Origin: Adiantum capillus-veneris
Lineage: Eukaryota; Streptophyta; Polypodiopsida; Polypodiales; Pteridaceae
Length of the DNA stretch: 64,000 bases
Assembly: GCA_014529385.2 (NCBI GenBank)
Contig: CM043969.1
Span: 24,879,946 to 24,943,945 of the forward strand
Reading direction: 5' to 3'
Numbering within the stretch: position 1 is the first letter of the stretch; every line of letters starts with the position of its first letter. A model generated the notes under the pieces. The model was not told where the DNA came from. It searched no databases and was given only the letters and a program-made list of their open reading frames with translations. Positions 49,197 through 62,329 of this stretch are shown piece after piece. A program made the position numbers and the translations under genes.

Positions 49197-49340
49197 TCAT
49201 GGAATACTGAAATTCCCTTGAGCACTAGAGACAACATTTTCCTTCTAGATGAGGCAATAAAGAGCTTCTTGCTTAAGTTGCTCCTTGAAAACAATCTTCA
49301 TCTCCATCTCATATGGCGTCATAGCCTTCCAAGTTTTTTG
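49197..49340 (-). pseudogene. Gag C-terminal tail of the minus-strand chromovirus
   Basis: In the same frame as pol, upstream sequence reads 'MTPYEMEMKIVFKEQLKQEA', a charged gag tail, interrupted by TAG (49247-49245) and TGA (49199-49197). Beyond about 49340 no standard gag core follows. Confidence 0.6.
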
Positions 49341-52300
49341 TGTTAGCATCATAGAGAGTGTGTCTCCCTGTGGTCAATCTGGCTCTGGCAAGCTTATGAA
49401 AATATGATGCTATGTGTATCCATATTTCATGAAGTGGTTGATTGATCTTGATTTTGGCCTCAAATAAGATTCCAACCATTTCTCTGTATTGGGGTTCTGA
49501 GGCTACCCTATTTGCTAGTTCTTTTTTGAGAAGCGTGGAGGCCTTAGCTATCAACATAAGAAATTCATTAGTGATCTTTATCAGCTCTCTAATTTGTATG
49601 CACCACTGACCCATATTCAATCAAAATGTCTGCAAGGAATCTTGCAGTTCATTCACCTGGTCCTTCTTCACAACTTCATTCACGACATCCTTCCAGGCGG
49701 TCCATTCTATTGCGGTTCTCACATACTAGTCCCTTAGGTCATTAGCTATCTTAATATATATTGCTCAATTGGCTCAATGTACTTTGGGTACAAGGTTGGA
49801 AAGAAGCGAGGCAATTTTGCTTCTTTATCAGGTAGTGCATAACTAGGACTAGGGAATCTGGTACAAGCTCGGGGGGTGCACTATGTAATCATGTTAATAT
49901 ACCACATGAGTTCAACAAGAAGGGTTTTAAAATGCAAAATTTTAGGCAATTTAACCAAGATACATTAATTTTTTTTGGGGAAAAATATCATAAAATAAGG
50001 GACCATTTTATTCATTCAAACATGGTAAAAAGGAGGTTTTGTAATTACCCTATGAATGCACGTTATATAGAGGGTATTGAATAGTGCACCCCATGAGGAT
50101 ACAAGTTTTATGACGTTCATTACAATGTGATTCTCCCATTGCATCATCTTTCTAGTGATTCAAACTAGATGGAAAAGAATTCTGAGATTCATTTCTTACT
50201 CTCTAAGGGTCATCCTGGTCTTTGGCCCTTTGCTACTGGTAGCATTGCTTTCCAATGGCATCTTTACCTCCTGATCAAGGACCCCTCTGGAAATTTTTAG
50301 TTTGACGAGCATATCTTTGATTTGAGTCCTTAATTGATGTTGTGCTAATCTATTGACCTTTGTTGTCCAATGGATTGATGCCTCGCTAGGTTTCCTGTTA
50401 ATTCTGATTGGGTGGAGTCTGATCCCCTTGTTGTTGCTCATTCCTAGCTTCTCCATCCTTCCTCTCCTCTAACCTGCTATAAATGTTTGTCTAATTCCCA
50501 CTAGTTGTTGAGCCTTGTGTTGGAAGTTGGTCATCATTATCATCATAAGCATCATCATCAGTGTGATGACTTGTTCCGACTCCATCATCTTGGTCTTCAT
50601 TATCGTCTTCAGTTTCATCATCTTCATCTGGGTTGTGGTTCTTCAAATAGTACATTAATGCTTGGTTGACCAGAGTTGCTATGTACTTTTTAGGTTTATC
50701 CTCCAAATTAGACTTTAGGGAGTCCACCAAACTCTATAGTTCGTCCATGTTGACAGTGAGGTTCCTTTCAACATCAAAAACATTCACCAAGGACTGATAG
50801 GTATATTTTTTGGAGATGAAATTCTTCAAAGTGGAATGGAATCCATGTAGTGACTTTAGAGAAGTTTTCTTTTCATTCAAAACACCTCTGGTGCCTCCTT
50901 TGTTTCAACAATTGCCTTCTTTTCCTTTGTCAAGATTCTGTTGTCGGTTTTGAGTGTCCCTATCTCCTCTTGCTGTGTATCTATCAATCTTACATATTTT
51001 TATTGGTTGATTGTATGCTCAAAAATCATACGTCTCAATTGAGCTAGTTCCTTCTTAGACTTTTCAAGTTTAGTCTTGGTTTCTTGGAGTTATGTCTATA
51101 AGGCAACTAGTGCCATACTAGAAATAGCCTTGGGCTTCCATCATTTTCCCCGTAGCATTCACAACTGTATTCCACCCAAACATGATATTAGCCACGCATC
51201 CATTAATACTGTTTCTACATCATTTTGGGTGCTCTCATATACTAACAAAGGAGTGTGGTAAGACATTAGAGATATATCATCTTTTTGAATAACCAAATTC
51301 CCTTGCAGGGGCTTCTTTTGCAGCTACTGCAGCCTATCAAGTCTATCTGGTTGAATTGGCTTGTGGGTGACCATGGCCATATAAGTTTGAGGTGCACTGT
51401 CTTTTCCCTTGGTAGGTGGAACTTGTTCCTTTTTAATAGTCTTATCTTTTTCAACAGTCGTCTCTCGTGGGGTATGTGGAAATTCAATTGCCTTGTCTGT
51501 CAAAATGCCTTTTCTCTTGTCAACATCAACATGGTTTGTTGATGTTTTCCACTTTAGCTTTAGCTGTGTGAAGAAATTTGTTATCTTCAAATTTTTCACT
51601 AGTGGCTCATGTGACACCAGTTGCACCAGCTCTAGAAGTACCGTCCTCTGCATATGCTTCTATCCTTTTTTCTCTAGTGGTAACTATTGCCAATTCATTT
51701 CCCTCCTCTACATCCTCTTGTTCTGTTTGTTGGCCCTTTGTTGCTTCCTATTCACTTGTTTCAGTATTTTCAAACCCTTTTCCCAAGACCTTCTTTTGGA
51801 ATTTATCTATGTTAACATGAGCTGGTATGCATGTTGCGCAGTATTGAGAGTGCCAGGCATACCATGCTTTAAACACCTTATGGATTTTTACCTTTGTAGT
51901 TTGCTAGATTTGACTATTGTGCAAGAATGTCATTAAGTTGATACAAAATTTATGATTCTTAATCTTGACTAGTAGCATTTCAAACAAATTTTTAGACACA
52001 TACGCTGGGTTGTTCTTTAGACTAATGGCTTTTGCTACAAACTTATATGCTGGCTTGTATTCTAGTGCTGCTACTGGAACTCCTTGGCCGCCCTTTTTTT
52101 GTCTCTTCTTGGATTGCTCATCTTCTTCCAAAAAACTATTAACTTCATTACTTGAGCATGGTTTGCTTTGGTGAGAAGTGGTATCTACATCACACGTAAG
52201 AGGGCTATTGATGTGACTTGTACATATATACTTGCCATTGATTTTAATAGTGCCAATGTCTAGGTCAAATCTATCCATTATCCTAGCATCAAAATTCAGC

Positions 52301-52443
52301 CTAGTAGCCTCTAACACTACCTCTAGATTCCAAAGTTTCAAAAGACTTTGTTTTGCTTGGTGAAATACGTACTTCATGATTTTGCTATGGGATACATGGC
52401 ATTCTTGAGTAGTCTGGTTGAGAAGTGTCTCCATTTTCTCCAT
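49309..52443 (-). pseudogene. Decayed coding region of an unrecognised protein family
   Basis: Minus-strand frames follow one another: 52443-51904 (179 codons), 51653-51324, 50730-50491, 50456-50196 and 49620-49309. The first matches the repeat at 41.2-42.1 kb. The third carries an acidic run (DEDDETEDDNEDQDDG). The second is Lys/Thr/Pro-rich. Helical, charged composition would fit a structural or DNA-binding protein, and the position 5' of pol suggests either an extra retroelement ORF or an unrelated element into which the chromovirus inserted. I do not recognise any catalytic motif. Confidence 0.45.
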
Positions 52444-53437
52444 AGTCTAATCCATAATTTCCTACATCTTCTTTGATAGTTTTTTAGATTTTCCCATCCC
52501 TGGGTCCTGCATATATTACGAGAAAATTGGGGACTCACTTTCGGGCCTTTTAGTTCTAGAGAGAGAGTGGTGCTTGACCAATGAGGAAGAGGCTAACATT
52601 ACATTGAAAATTTGTATTTTAGAGCGAAACTGGTTGAGAAATTAAGGAAGAACAAAAATTTTGTTATTCAAATTATACAATGTCACACTTTCAAAGCGTA
52701 AATGCCATAAACCGTACTAATTTTTTACCAAAGAATTTCAGAACTTGAAGTGAAGGCTCCATCTAGTATCTATGTTCCCACCCAAATGTTACTTAGAGTA
52801 ACTCTACTTCCCTTTGAAAACTCTCTTCTCTTTTTCATATTTTTGTTAACTCTACTGTCTGTTCTAGTGTACACCTTGACTACCTCTTGAAGGCCTAGCA
52901 CTACAATTGACTATGTTACCATTTTTAATAGCTATACTACAAATGATCAGTCGTGGATACCATCTAAAATATCTATCAGAGTTGGGTACTATTGCAGACA
53001 AGGAGGAGGAAGAGGAGGCAATGTAATGATTTCGTGGAGGCTTTCAAGGGTAAAGTTAAAGAGTTTAAAGTGTGTGCACAAAGTAAGCGGGTGAAAGAGG
53101 TCCTCATACAACATGATTTCCAACATGCAGACTTAAGGTTGCAAAGATCTCCTCCTAGTTTTCCACGACATCGACCCAACTATATGGTATTTTGAGCATA
53201 TATCTCATTCAATGCATGTTTATTTTTGAAGGCTAATGGTTGATATCATGTTTGATATGGTGCATATATTTATCCATCAAGCAAGATAGACTTACAACTA
53301 GTTGAGAGCATAGTTGGGATTTTTGATGCTTTCCATGCATTTATTGGTTAGCTCACAAGGAGCTTGCAGATAATGGAATATTATTTTATGATATGTCATA
53401 TTTGGAACTCTGAATATCATCTACCTGGGGTTACGTG
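52444..53437. other. No gene recognised
   Basis: AT-rich spacer between the unrecognised minus-strand frames and the left end of the CACTA transposon. Confidence 0.4.
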
Positions 53438-53457
53438 CACTACAACATAACATGAAG

Positions 53458-53610
53458 ATATCGACGCATCATATATCGACGGCCATGAGCACGTCGATAT
53501 ATGCGTCGTTATACGCGTCGCAATGCATGTCGATATACGCGTGGAAAGGCGTTATTTGCCACGCGTATACTGACGCAAATTTCCACGGGTATATCGACGT
53601 AGTTTGCGAC
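53458..53610. repeat. Left subterminal repeats of the CACTA element
   Basis: At least eight copies, in both orientations, of motifs such as TATCGACG, GTCGATATA and TACGCGTCG. Their inverted, clustered arrangement just inside the terminus is typical for transposase-binding sites. Confidence 0.8.
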
Positions 53611-53761
53611 GCAAAAAAATTTGGGGGAAAAAAGGGAAACCCGTGAGCGTAGGGGCCATTTTCACCTGCTCAAATCTTGGCCGAAACTTGCTGCGCAGGT
53701 ATTATGTCACTCCCCTCCCCCCCAACCCCTCTCTCTCTCTACATTGTGTGTGTGTGTGTAG

Positions 53762-53764
<3 letters not shown>

Positions 53765-53822
<58 letters not shown>
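53765..53822. repeat. (GA)n microsatellite
   Basis: About 29 GA units, about 150 bp inside the left subterminal region. Confidence 0.95.
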
Positions 53823-53826
<4 letters not shown>

Positions 53827-54264
53827 AATGTATGTGTAGGAAATTAAAATTAAAGAAAGAAAAATTAAAGAGAGAAATGAAATGAAATGTTATATTAACG
53901 TCTTCGAAAGGCCAAAGTGACCTATGAGACAAGAAAGTTACAATGTGGTGGATCTGATACAAAGTCAGAGCAAAAAGATGACAAAATGAAAAATAAAATA
54001 TTATGGAATCCTAAACTGCTGGGTGTGGACTAAACGGCTAAAACAGCTAGCTAGGATAGGTAGATCATAGGAGATCCAACATCTGTCGTTGGCCGATCTC
54101 ATCAATCTCCTCCATGGTCAGTAGTCTGATCGGGCGTTGTGCATGTCGAGCCAAAGTGACCTGGATCCTCTGATGCAGCCTCTGTCGATGTTGTGTAGTC
54201 CTCCGCAGTTGTGGGCATCTGGATCTCCCTACCTCAGTCGCTTGTTCGATCAATAGAGAGATAG

Positions 54265-54860
<596 letters not shown>

Positions 54861-54899
54861 AACAAAACCGCGGGCTTATTTTCTGTGCGTTTCCAAAAA

Positions 54900-54903
<4 letters not shown>

Positions 54904-54935
<32 letters not shown>
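54904..54935. repeat. (CT)n microsatellite
   Basis: About 16 CT units just inside the second CACTA left end. Confidence 0.9.
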
Positions 54936-54938
<3 letters not shown>

Positions 54939-55496
54939 CTCAACTCGCGGCCAGATTTGCACCTTTGGACTACTACGGGCTTTGGCAAACACCATCACAT
55001 CTTCTCTACTTGCTGTAGGTAAGCCTTTTTTCCTTGTTTTTTGATTATTTTTGTGTGTGTGTGTGTGTAACACAATGTGTGTGTGTGATGTGGAAGCTAC
55101 TCCGGAAGCTTTGTGCACACATACGAGTGTATGTGAGTGCACAATCTCATTGCTCTCTCTCACACACACACACATTAATTTTAATTTTGGTTTAATTTTA
55201 TATTTAAATTTGTTATTTAATTTTAAAATTCAAATTTTTATTGTTGTTTAATTTTAATTTGTTATTGTTTTTTAATTTTATATTCAAATTTGTTATTGTT
55301 AATTGTATTTTAGGGTTTCTTGAAATTAATTTTAGGGTTAAAGTTAATTAGTTTTAGGGTTTTGTATATCCAAAAATAGAATAAAAAAGCTTTAAATACA
55401 TTAACAAAAAGTTTGCATATCCCTGCATGACCAACGGAAACGTTTGCATCTTACTGTCATCATTCGGCATTCTTAGTGACAGCATGTAAAGCACAC

Positions 55497-55500
<4 letters not shown>

Positions 55501-55577
<77 letters not shown>
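55501..55577. repeat. (CT)n microsatellite
   Basis: About 38 CT units. Confidence 0.95.
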
Positions 55578-55581
<4 letters not shown>

Positions 55582-55929
55582 AGAACCAGCGGCCCGGGCG
55601 TACACACGCTCCGTCGGCGCCGCGGCTAGTACGAGAGCAGAATAGAAGAAGAAAAGGGGAAGGGAGGAGCGACCAAACACAAAAGGCAAAGATGGTGGCT
55701 CATTGCTTGCTCAAAAAACCATCACAGCGCTCCACAGAGCTTCTCTCTCACTCTCCTCTAGCATTTTTAATAACCGGCCGACATGTGACACTCCTCTTGA
55801 GATTCTTTGACTTCATTTGACCAGCTCAAAATACATTCGAAGCTCAACTCTCACCTTTACACATGAAAGTCCTCTAGGGAGCAACAACAATGCTGTCCTT
55901 GCTCTTAGAGACAAGCTTCCTCCTCAAAA

Positions 55930-57465
55930 AAGGTTGGGCAGGGGCATATAACAAGACGTAGGTCAAACGGATAGAAGAAACGCCCAAAATACAAGTCGTT
56001 TTTGAAGTCCGGTTGGGTTTTTCTACGAAAAAATGCAAACGGACTTCATAAACGGCTTCTACGTCGTAGGTCAAATCCGGTTGCGTTTTTCTATGGAAAA
56101 ACGCAAACGGACTTCAGAAATGGCTTCTATGCCTACCGAAACCATCCGTAGTCCATTAAGTAGTCTTAAGGCAATGTCAAGAGCGTATATGGCAAGCCGT
56201 AGGTCAAACGGACAGAAGAAACGTCAAATACACAAGCCGTAGGTCAAATCCGATTGCGTTTTTCTACGAAAAAACGCAGACGGTCTTCGGAAACTAATTC
56301 TATGCCTACCGAAACCATCCGTAGTCCATTAGGTAGTCTTTAGGCAATGTCAAGAGCGCATATTGCAAGCCGTAGGTCAAACGGATAGAAGAAACGCTAA
56401 ATACACAAGCCGTAGGTCAAATCCGATTGTGTTTTTCTACGGAAAAACGCAGACGGACTTTGGAAACTGATTCTACGCCTATCGAAACCATCCGTAGTCC
56501 ATTAAGTAGTCTTAAGGCAATGTCAAGACCGTGTATGGCAAGCCGTAGGTTAAATGGACAGAAGAAACGTCAAATACACAAGCCGTAGGTCAAATCCGGT
56601 TGCGTTTTTCTACGGAAAAACGCAAACGGACTTCGGAAATGGCTTCTATGCCTAATGAAACCATCCGTAGACGATTGGGTAGTCTTTAGGCAATGTCAAG
56701 AGCGCGTATGGCAAACCGTAGGTCAAACGGATAGAAGAAATGCCAAATACACAAGCCGTAGGTCAAATCTGGTTGCGTTTTTCTACGGAAAAATGCAAAC
56801 GGACTTCGGAAATGGCTTCTATGCCTACCGAAACCATCCGTAGTTCATTAAGTAGTCTTAAAGCAATGTCAAGATCATGTATGGCAAGCCGTAGGTCAAT
56901 GGGTTTGAATTAACGCCAAATACACAAGCCGTAGGTCAAATCCGGTTGCGTTTTTCTACGGAAAAACGCAAACGGATTTCGGAAATGACTTCTATGCCTC
57001 CTAAATTATCGTAGTCCATTAGGTAGTCTTTAGGCAATTTCAAGACCGTGTATGGCAAGCCGTAGGGTAAACGGACAGAAGAAACGTCAAATACACAAGC
57101 CGTAGGTCAAATCCGATTGCGTTTTTCTACGAAAAAACGCAAACGGACTTCGGAAATGACTTCTATGCCTATTGAAACCATCCGTAGACGATTAGGTAGT
57201 CTTTAGGCAATGTCAAGAGAGCGTATGGTAAGCCGTAGGTCAAACGGATAGAAGAAACGCCAAATACACAAGCCGTAGGTCAAATCCGATTGCGTTTTTC
57301 TACGGAAAAACGCAGATGGACTTCGGAAATTGATTCTACGCCTACCGAAACCATCCGTAGTCCATTAAGTAGTCTTAAGGCAATGTCAAGACCGTGTATG
57401 GCAAGCCATAGGTTAAACGGACAAAAGAAACGCCAAATACACAAGTCGTAGGTCAAATCCGGATC
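55930..57465 (+). repeat. 173-bp tandem repeat array with a hairpin in each unit
   Basis: The phrase CACAAGCCGTAGGTCAAAT recurs at 56231, 56404, 56577, 56750, 56923, 57094, 57267 and (one change) 57440. Spacing is 173 bp except once 171. The first units near 55930-56230 are divergent. Each unit holds the palindrome GCGTTTTTCTACGGAAAAACGC (9-bp stem, TACG loop), AAACCATCCGTAG, AAGTAGTCTTAAGGCAATGTC and a second CCGTAGGTCAAACGG. Short open frames through it are artefacts. It lies inside the CACTA element upstream of the transposase relic. Confidence 0.92.
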
Positions 57466-57629
57466 CGAAGATAAAACGAGAACTCTTGAGACCGTTCACA
57501 TGGATTGTCTGAAGAGCACGTCTGTGTGTGTGTACGTATGTTGCATCCACAAATATAGGCTTTAATTTGACCAATAAAGACATGATTTACCCTGTGGTCT
57601 TGATCTCCGTGCACCTCTAGACAAAGTGG

Positions 57630-58400
57630 AGATTTTAACCCACCCGGCATGAAGAGATTGTCTATTTTTCACGAACTGCCGTACTGGAGTGATTTGCTTA
57701 TTAATCATCTGCTTGAACCAATGCACATTTTTAAGAATGTGGGAGAGATCATATGTGGGAGACCATTACTGGAAAAAGGGAGAGCAAAGCTCAGAGAGAT
57801 GACCTACAGGCTGTGGGTCGAATGCCAGAGATGTGGCCTCGACTAAAGTCCAATGGAGCGTATGCTATTCCAAAAGGTCCATGGGTTTTGAGTCGTGCTG
57901 AAGAGCGACAAGTGAAGAAGACCATATCTTCTTTCCAGACTCCTACTGGGTGCATGCGATGTTTGAAAACGGCCTTTACTAGAGATGACAATCTTAGTGG
58001 TCTTAAGTTGCATGATTGGCACAAATTTTTATAGTTTATCTTACCAATTTCCATAAAAGATTGTCTGACAGATGACATCAGATGTACCATTTATAAAATT
58101 AGTGAGCTAGTGCGTTGGATCTCATGAAAAGAGATAAGAAAAGACAGCATAGATGCAGCTCACTTGAATGCAATCGAAGCAGTGTGTATGGTGGAGAAGT
58201 ATTTTTCAACGAACATTCTTACCATCCAAATGCATTTTCTTGTGCTTGTGGTCGATGAAGTTGCAGTTGCTGGAACGGTCAACAACAGATGGATGTTCTT
58301 CTTGGAGAGATTCATGAAGACTTTAAAGGGGTTCGTTCGTCAAAGAGCTCGTCCTGAGGGTAGCATGGCTGAAGGATGGCTTGTTTATGGTTATGTTTAA
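57630..58400 (+). pseudogene. TNP2-like CACTA transposase C-terminal relic
   Basis: Three frames join in order. The first is at 57649-57800 ('KRLSIFHELPYW', 'LEPMHIFKNVGE'), matching the conserved TNP2 'SIFWELPYW...LDVMHIEKNV' block. The second is at 57800-58110 ('GPWVLSRAEERQVKKTI', 'LSGLKLHDWHKFL', then 'ILPISIKDCLTDDIR'). The third is at 58170-58390 ('VDEVAVAGTVNNRWMFFLERFMKTLKGFVRQRARPEGSMAEGW'), cited here only as landmarks: VDEV, RWM, ERF.KTLKG, RARPEGS. Frameshifts near 57800 and a TAG near 58032 disable it. The N-terminal part of the transposase is missing or beyond recognition. Confidence 0.85.
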
Positions 58401-58570
58401 CTTTCTGGTTATGCTTATGGTTATTGTTTTGTTTGTGGTTATGGTTATCTGCATTATGGTTTTGATCAATATGGTTATGGCCGGTTATGGTTTTTATTTG
58501 GTTATGGTTTTGCACAAATTAAGTTCGTTATGGTTATGGTTTTAAGTTGGTACGGTTATGGTTTTGCACA
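58380..58570 (+). repeat. Degenerate GGTTAT minisatellite
   Basis: At least fifteen GGTTAT or close variants follow directly after the transposase relic. In one frame they encode a Gly-Tyr-rich tail, which may be the decayed end of the transposase. Confidence 0.75.
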
Positions 58571-58847
58571 AAGTTCATTTCATTTCTTTCATTGGCCTTA
58601 AATCTCATGTGAGATCCTACATGGATAGCATGTAGGAGGCGTATACATGATATGGTTTTTTTTGAAAAGTTTATGTAAAAACAAAGGGAACTCTGCCGAA
58701 ATTTCTATGTGCGGGAGCACGGTTGATTTTGGTGCTGCTCGCTTTCTTGGACAGAGGGCAGAAAGTTTGGCTGTGGCTGTGTCCATCTTTTCACTGGGCA
58801 CAGGCCAGGATACCTGCCCTCTGGCCAAGATTTTTTTTTCCTGTTAT

Positions 58848-59010
58848 GGTCGTCGATATACGCGTCTATATACCCGTCCATATCTGCGTCTATAACTGCA
58901 TCCATATCTGCGTCACAAATGAAGCCTTTCCACACAGATATCGACGCAAATAGCGACAGTTTTACAGGGACGCAGATATCGACGCAGTGCGTCGATATTT
59001 GCATCGATGA
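58848..59010. repeat. Right subterminal repeats of the CACTA element
   Basis: Repeated TATCGACGCA and CATATCTGCGTC motifs match the left-end family (GTCGATATACGCGTC occurs in both). They support pairing of this right end with the left end at 53438. Confidence 0.8.
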
Positions 59011-59033
59011 CACCTTTTTTTGTTGTAGTGGTG

Positions 59034-59981
59034 ACTCAATTTCCACTTCCATTGTTTGATAGCAAGGATTGGTCTTTGCCAGCATCCCAAACTAGTGAAA
59101 GGTTCATAAATAGGTTACTTTAGGATATACAAAAGTCCCTCAAGTATTTGATTGCTACAAGTATCTTTAGGCTCACTCTATTTCTTCGTGTTGAAGTGTT
59201 TGTAGATTTCTTCTTTGATGAGCAAATAAGAACTACCACAACAATGTTCATTTGAAAGTCTGAAAGCTGTTTGGACTTTTTAGATGATAATTGGGATAGA
59301 AAAAAAATCAAAGGACAAAATCTATATTTTGCAAAACAAGTCCATAATTTGCAAGTACATTATAAGCTCTCAAAATTTCATAGTGTCATTTTACTATTTT
59401 AGATATCATCTTCTTAGTGGGCAGCTTATTCCACTCGACCAAGATATAGAGTCTAGCTGTGAGAACAAACCTTTAGCAATGGAGATTTACTTTTGAGAGA
59501 GGCTATTTACTATGATGGACACAATGTCAAGTACAAATCTTGCACAAATTAGGATAGATATTATATATGAAGGCCTGCCACTCCTGCCAGAAGTGTATGC
59601 ATTCAGTCTCAATAATCGAAAGGTACTAACTAAATGGATAAATTTCACTTGTCTTTAATGCCTTAAAGATATAGATACGAACACTTTGTTTCCTCAGATT
59701 CCAAGATGCAAGGAGAAAACAACAGTGCAAGGAGTCCCTCTCAAATAAGCTTCAGTTGATCGCTTCAACTGAAAGCTAGGTTGCAAACCTTGTGCACGTA
59801 ATGAGTTTTACTACCATGCCATCCAAGATGTACACCCCAAAATGATTAATACAAAGACAATTTGTGACACTCAAACATTGTCTCAAAATCATAAACTTTG
59901 TATTGTCTCAAGGCTTTATACCTTGTAATTTCCCATTCAAAATTTATATAAAGGGACAATGATTACTGTCCCTTCCCTGTG
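59034..59981. other. No gene recognised
   Basis: AT-rich flank of the CACTA element; no motif found on either strand. Confidence 0.4.
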
Positions 59982-60113
59982 TTGCTATCGTTTCTCCCCT
60001 ACCCCTTGCCCCGATTGCTATCAATGCTCCCTTGCCCCCTGTCTCGATTTCTACCACTGCTTGACTGCCCCCCACCCTTGTTGCTACCACTGGTCCCCTA
60101 CCCTCTTCCCTGG
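59982..60113. repeat. Four exact-period 33-bp repeats
   Basis: Units start at 59982, 60015, 60048 and 60081, each TT(G/T)CTA(T/C)C followed by a C-rich stretch. The period equals 11 codons, so both strands give 11-residue repeats (Leu/Pro-rich on plus; Gly/Arg/Ala-rich on minus). The minus-strand frame 60225-59944 is open for 93 codons but no family is recognised. Confidence 0.85.
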
Positions 60114-60843
60114 TGGTTTCTCCTTCTCCCTCGTGGGACACTGGTCTTGGGTGCCCTTTTGCGTTGCTTGAATGCCTAGGCTTTGTCCATGGCTTCCCAT
60201 GCGTCTTGAACCTGTGAAGCTTCACTTTGTTCTCTCTCTTGCCATTGACGTGTAACCCAATTCTCTACTTTTGCAGAGTTCACAATGCAAAGTCTGCAAA
60301 ATATTAGTTGATTGCTTCTTGCATGCTTCAAAACTCCTATTGAGTTTGTTGGTACTGATAGCCATTTTTTGGCTATCCAAAATTGCCATAGTGAGCTACC
60401 TCACCTTATCAAAATCACTTAAACACTGTGTCTATCCTCACCCTTTCAATATACATAGGCGTGTGTGAGTTAGGGGACTTTTCCAATATCTTCTAAAAAA
60501 ACCCTTGGCTAGCTAGTCATTGGGCTAGTTGAGCCAAAATAAATAAATAAATAAAAAAATATATATTATGGCCCATTTGGATGTAGATATTTCATTGTAT
60601 AAAGGGCCTGTGTATAGGGATTTTTATAATTTTTTTGATATTTATTTATATATTTTTACCAAAGTGTGTGTTTTATTAGACCTATGTATGCCTTCTTTCA
60701 TCCTCTTGCACCATAAGTATATTTTTATTACCAATGTGTATATTCTCTAATCTCATAAATATTTTCTTTTATACGGATCACCTCCATATTTCCACCCTCA
60801 CCTTTGTGAAAAAAAAATCGGTTTCTACTCCCTTATTCACTTT
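60114..60843. other. No gene recognised
   Basis: AT-rich spacer between two CACTA elements. Confidence 0.4.
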
Positions 60844-61087
60844 CACTACAAGAGGTACTTCACATTAGCGACGCTCGCAGTGTGACACTCAAAAATAAAA
60901 ATCCACGGTGTCGTTATAAGCGTCACTATGGGCGTCTCTGTTGTATTGTTGTATAGCGAGCCTATAGTGACGCCGACAGGGGTAAAAAATAAAACCAAGA
61001 GCCCCAGAAACTTAGATCTCAGATCTGAGTTTTCGACGCTCAAGCGAAAGAGGTAACGATCTCTCTCTCTCACTCTCTCTCTTCCCT

Positions 61088-61089
<2 letters not shown>

Positions 61090-61142
<53 letters not shown>

Positions 61143-61222
61143 AGGAGAGGAAGGAGAGCCAGGTATGCTCCTTCACTCTCCTCTCTCTCATGTTCCCTCG
61201 CCCCCCCCCCCCCCCCCCCCCC

Positions 61223-61283
<61 letters not shown>

Positions 61284-61289
61284 TGTGTC

Positions 61290-61332
<43 letters not shown>
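61090..61332. repeat. (CA)n, poly-C, (CT)n-(CA)n-(GA)n cluster
   Basis: CA (61090-61140), a run of about 23 C (61201-61223), then CT, CA and GA runs to about 61332. Confidence 0.95.
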
Positions 61333-61337
<5 letters not shown>

Positions 61338-61439
61338 AAACAAAGAGAAAGAGAAAGAGAGAGAGAATAAAAAACCAAAGAGAGAGAGGGGGGGAGAAGA
61401 CGAAAGAGAGAGGTAAGGGAAAAAAACAAAGAGAGAGAC

Positions 61440-61915
61440 TAGGTTAAGATTTAAATTAAATTAAAGATTATGTTAGATTACATTTAGATTTATGTTTATG
61501 TTGAGTTTAAGATTATATTAGATTTAGATTTACATTAGATAAAATTAGGTTAGATTTAAAATTAGGGCAAGATTTAAGATTAGCTAGCTATGTTAGATTT
61601 AAGTTAAATTACATTTAGGTTTAGGATTTAAGATTGGATTAGATTTAGGTTTATGTTGAGTTTAAGGCTAGATTAGATTTAGATTTAAGATTAACTAGAT
61701 TCAATTTAGATTTAAATTAGATTACATTTAGGTTTAGTTTAGATTTAAGATTAGATTAGATTTAGGTTCATTTTGAGTTTAAGATTAAATTAAATCTAGA
61801 TTTATGTTCGATTTAAGATTACATTAAATTTAGGTTTATTTTGAGTTTAAGATTAGATTAGATCTAGATTTATGTTCGATTTAAGATTAGATTAGATTTA
61901 GATTATATTTTAGTG
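61440..61915 (+). repeat. Degenerate TTAGATTTAAGATT tandem region
   Basis: Words such as GATTTAGGTTTATGTTGAGTTTAAGATTAGATTAGA recur with drift. A unit of about 73 bp appears twice near 61770-61915. It is probably an intron or leader of the CACTA transposase gene. Confidence 0.7.
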
Positions 61916-62329
61916 CATGTCACTGAAGGCGCGCTTTGCCCAAAGAGCAAACACTAGTTACACAACAATATGTATATTCCCATCATAATTTGACACCTAT
62001 TAACTCACACACTAACCATATTCAATTAGCCGCGAATCACCACATGTTCAATTAGCTTAGATTTAAGATTAGATTTTGGATTTAGTTTTTATATTAAAGT
62101 CTATATTCGGGATTACGATAAGAAAATTAGAGTTAGGCGAACGGTGATCCCTCTCTTCCTCTCAAGCCACAGATGCGACCTTAAGTTGGAAAGCTTTCAA
62201 CGACATGATACTCAGATTGGAGGCCAACATGTAATGTGCTAAGTAATCCTTCGAACAAAGATATGCTATGAAGAGATGTTAAGATGCTGTGAATTGCTAC
62301 AGCTAGAGAAGAGGCAAAGGGGTTTTGTC

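Noticed and set aside
52976-53195. Overlapping 67-codon frames on both strands
   Set aside because: Short, no motif, and overlapping on opposite strands; looks like chance.
55305-55360. Three TTTTAGGGTTT motifs resembling plant telomere repeats
   Set aside because: Only three scattered copies in an AT-rich stretch; not a tandem TTTAGGG array.
55930-57465. Regularly spaced repeats as a possible CRISPR array
   Set aside because: Units are 173-bp head-to-tail copies with no variable spacers, in a plant genome.
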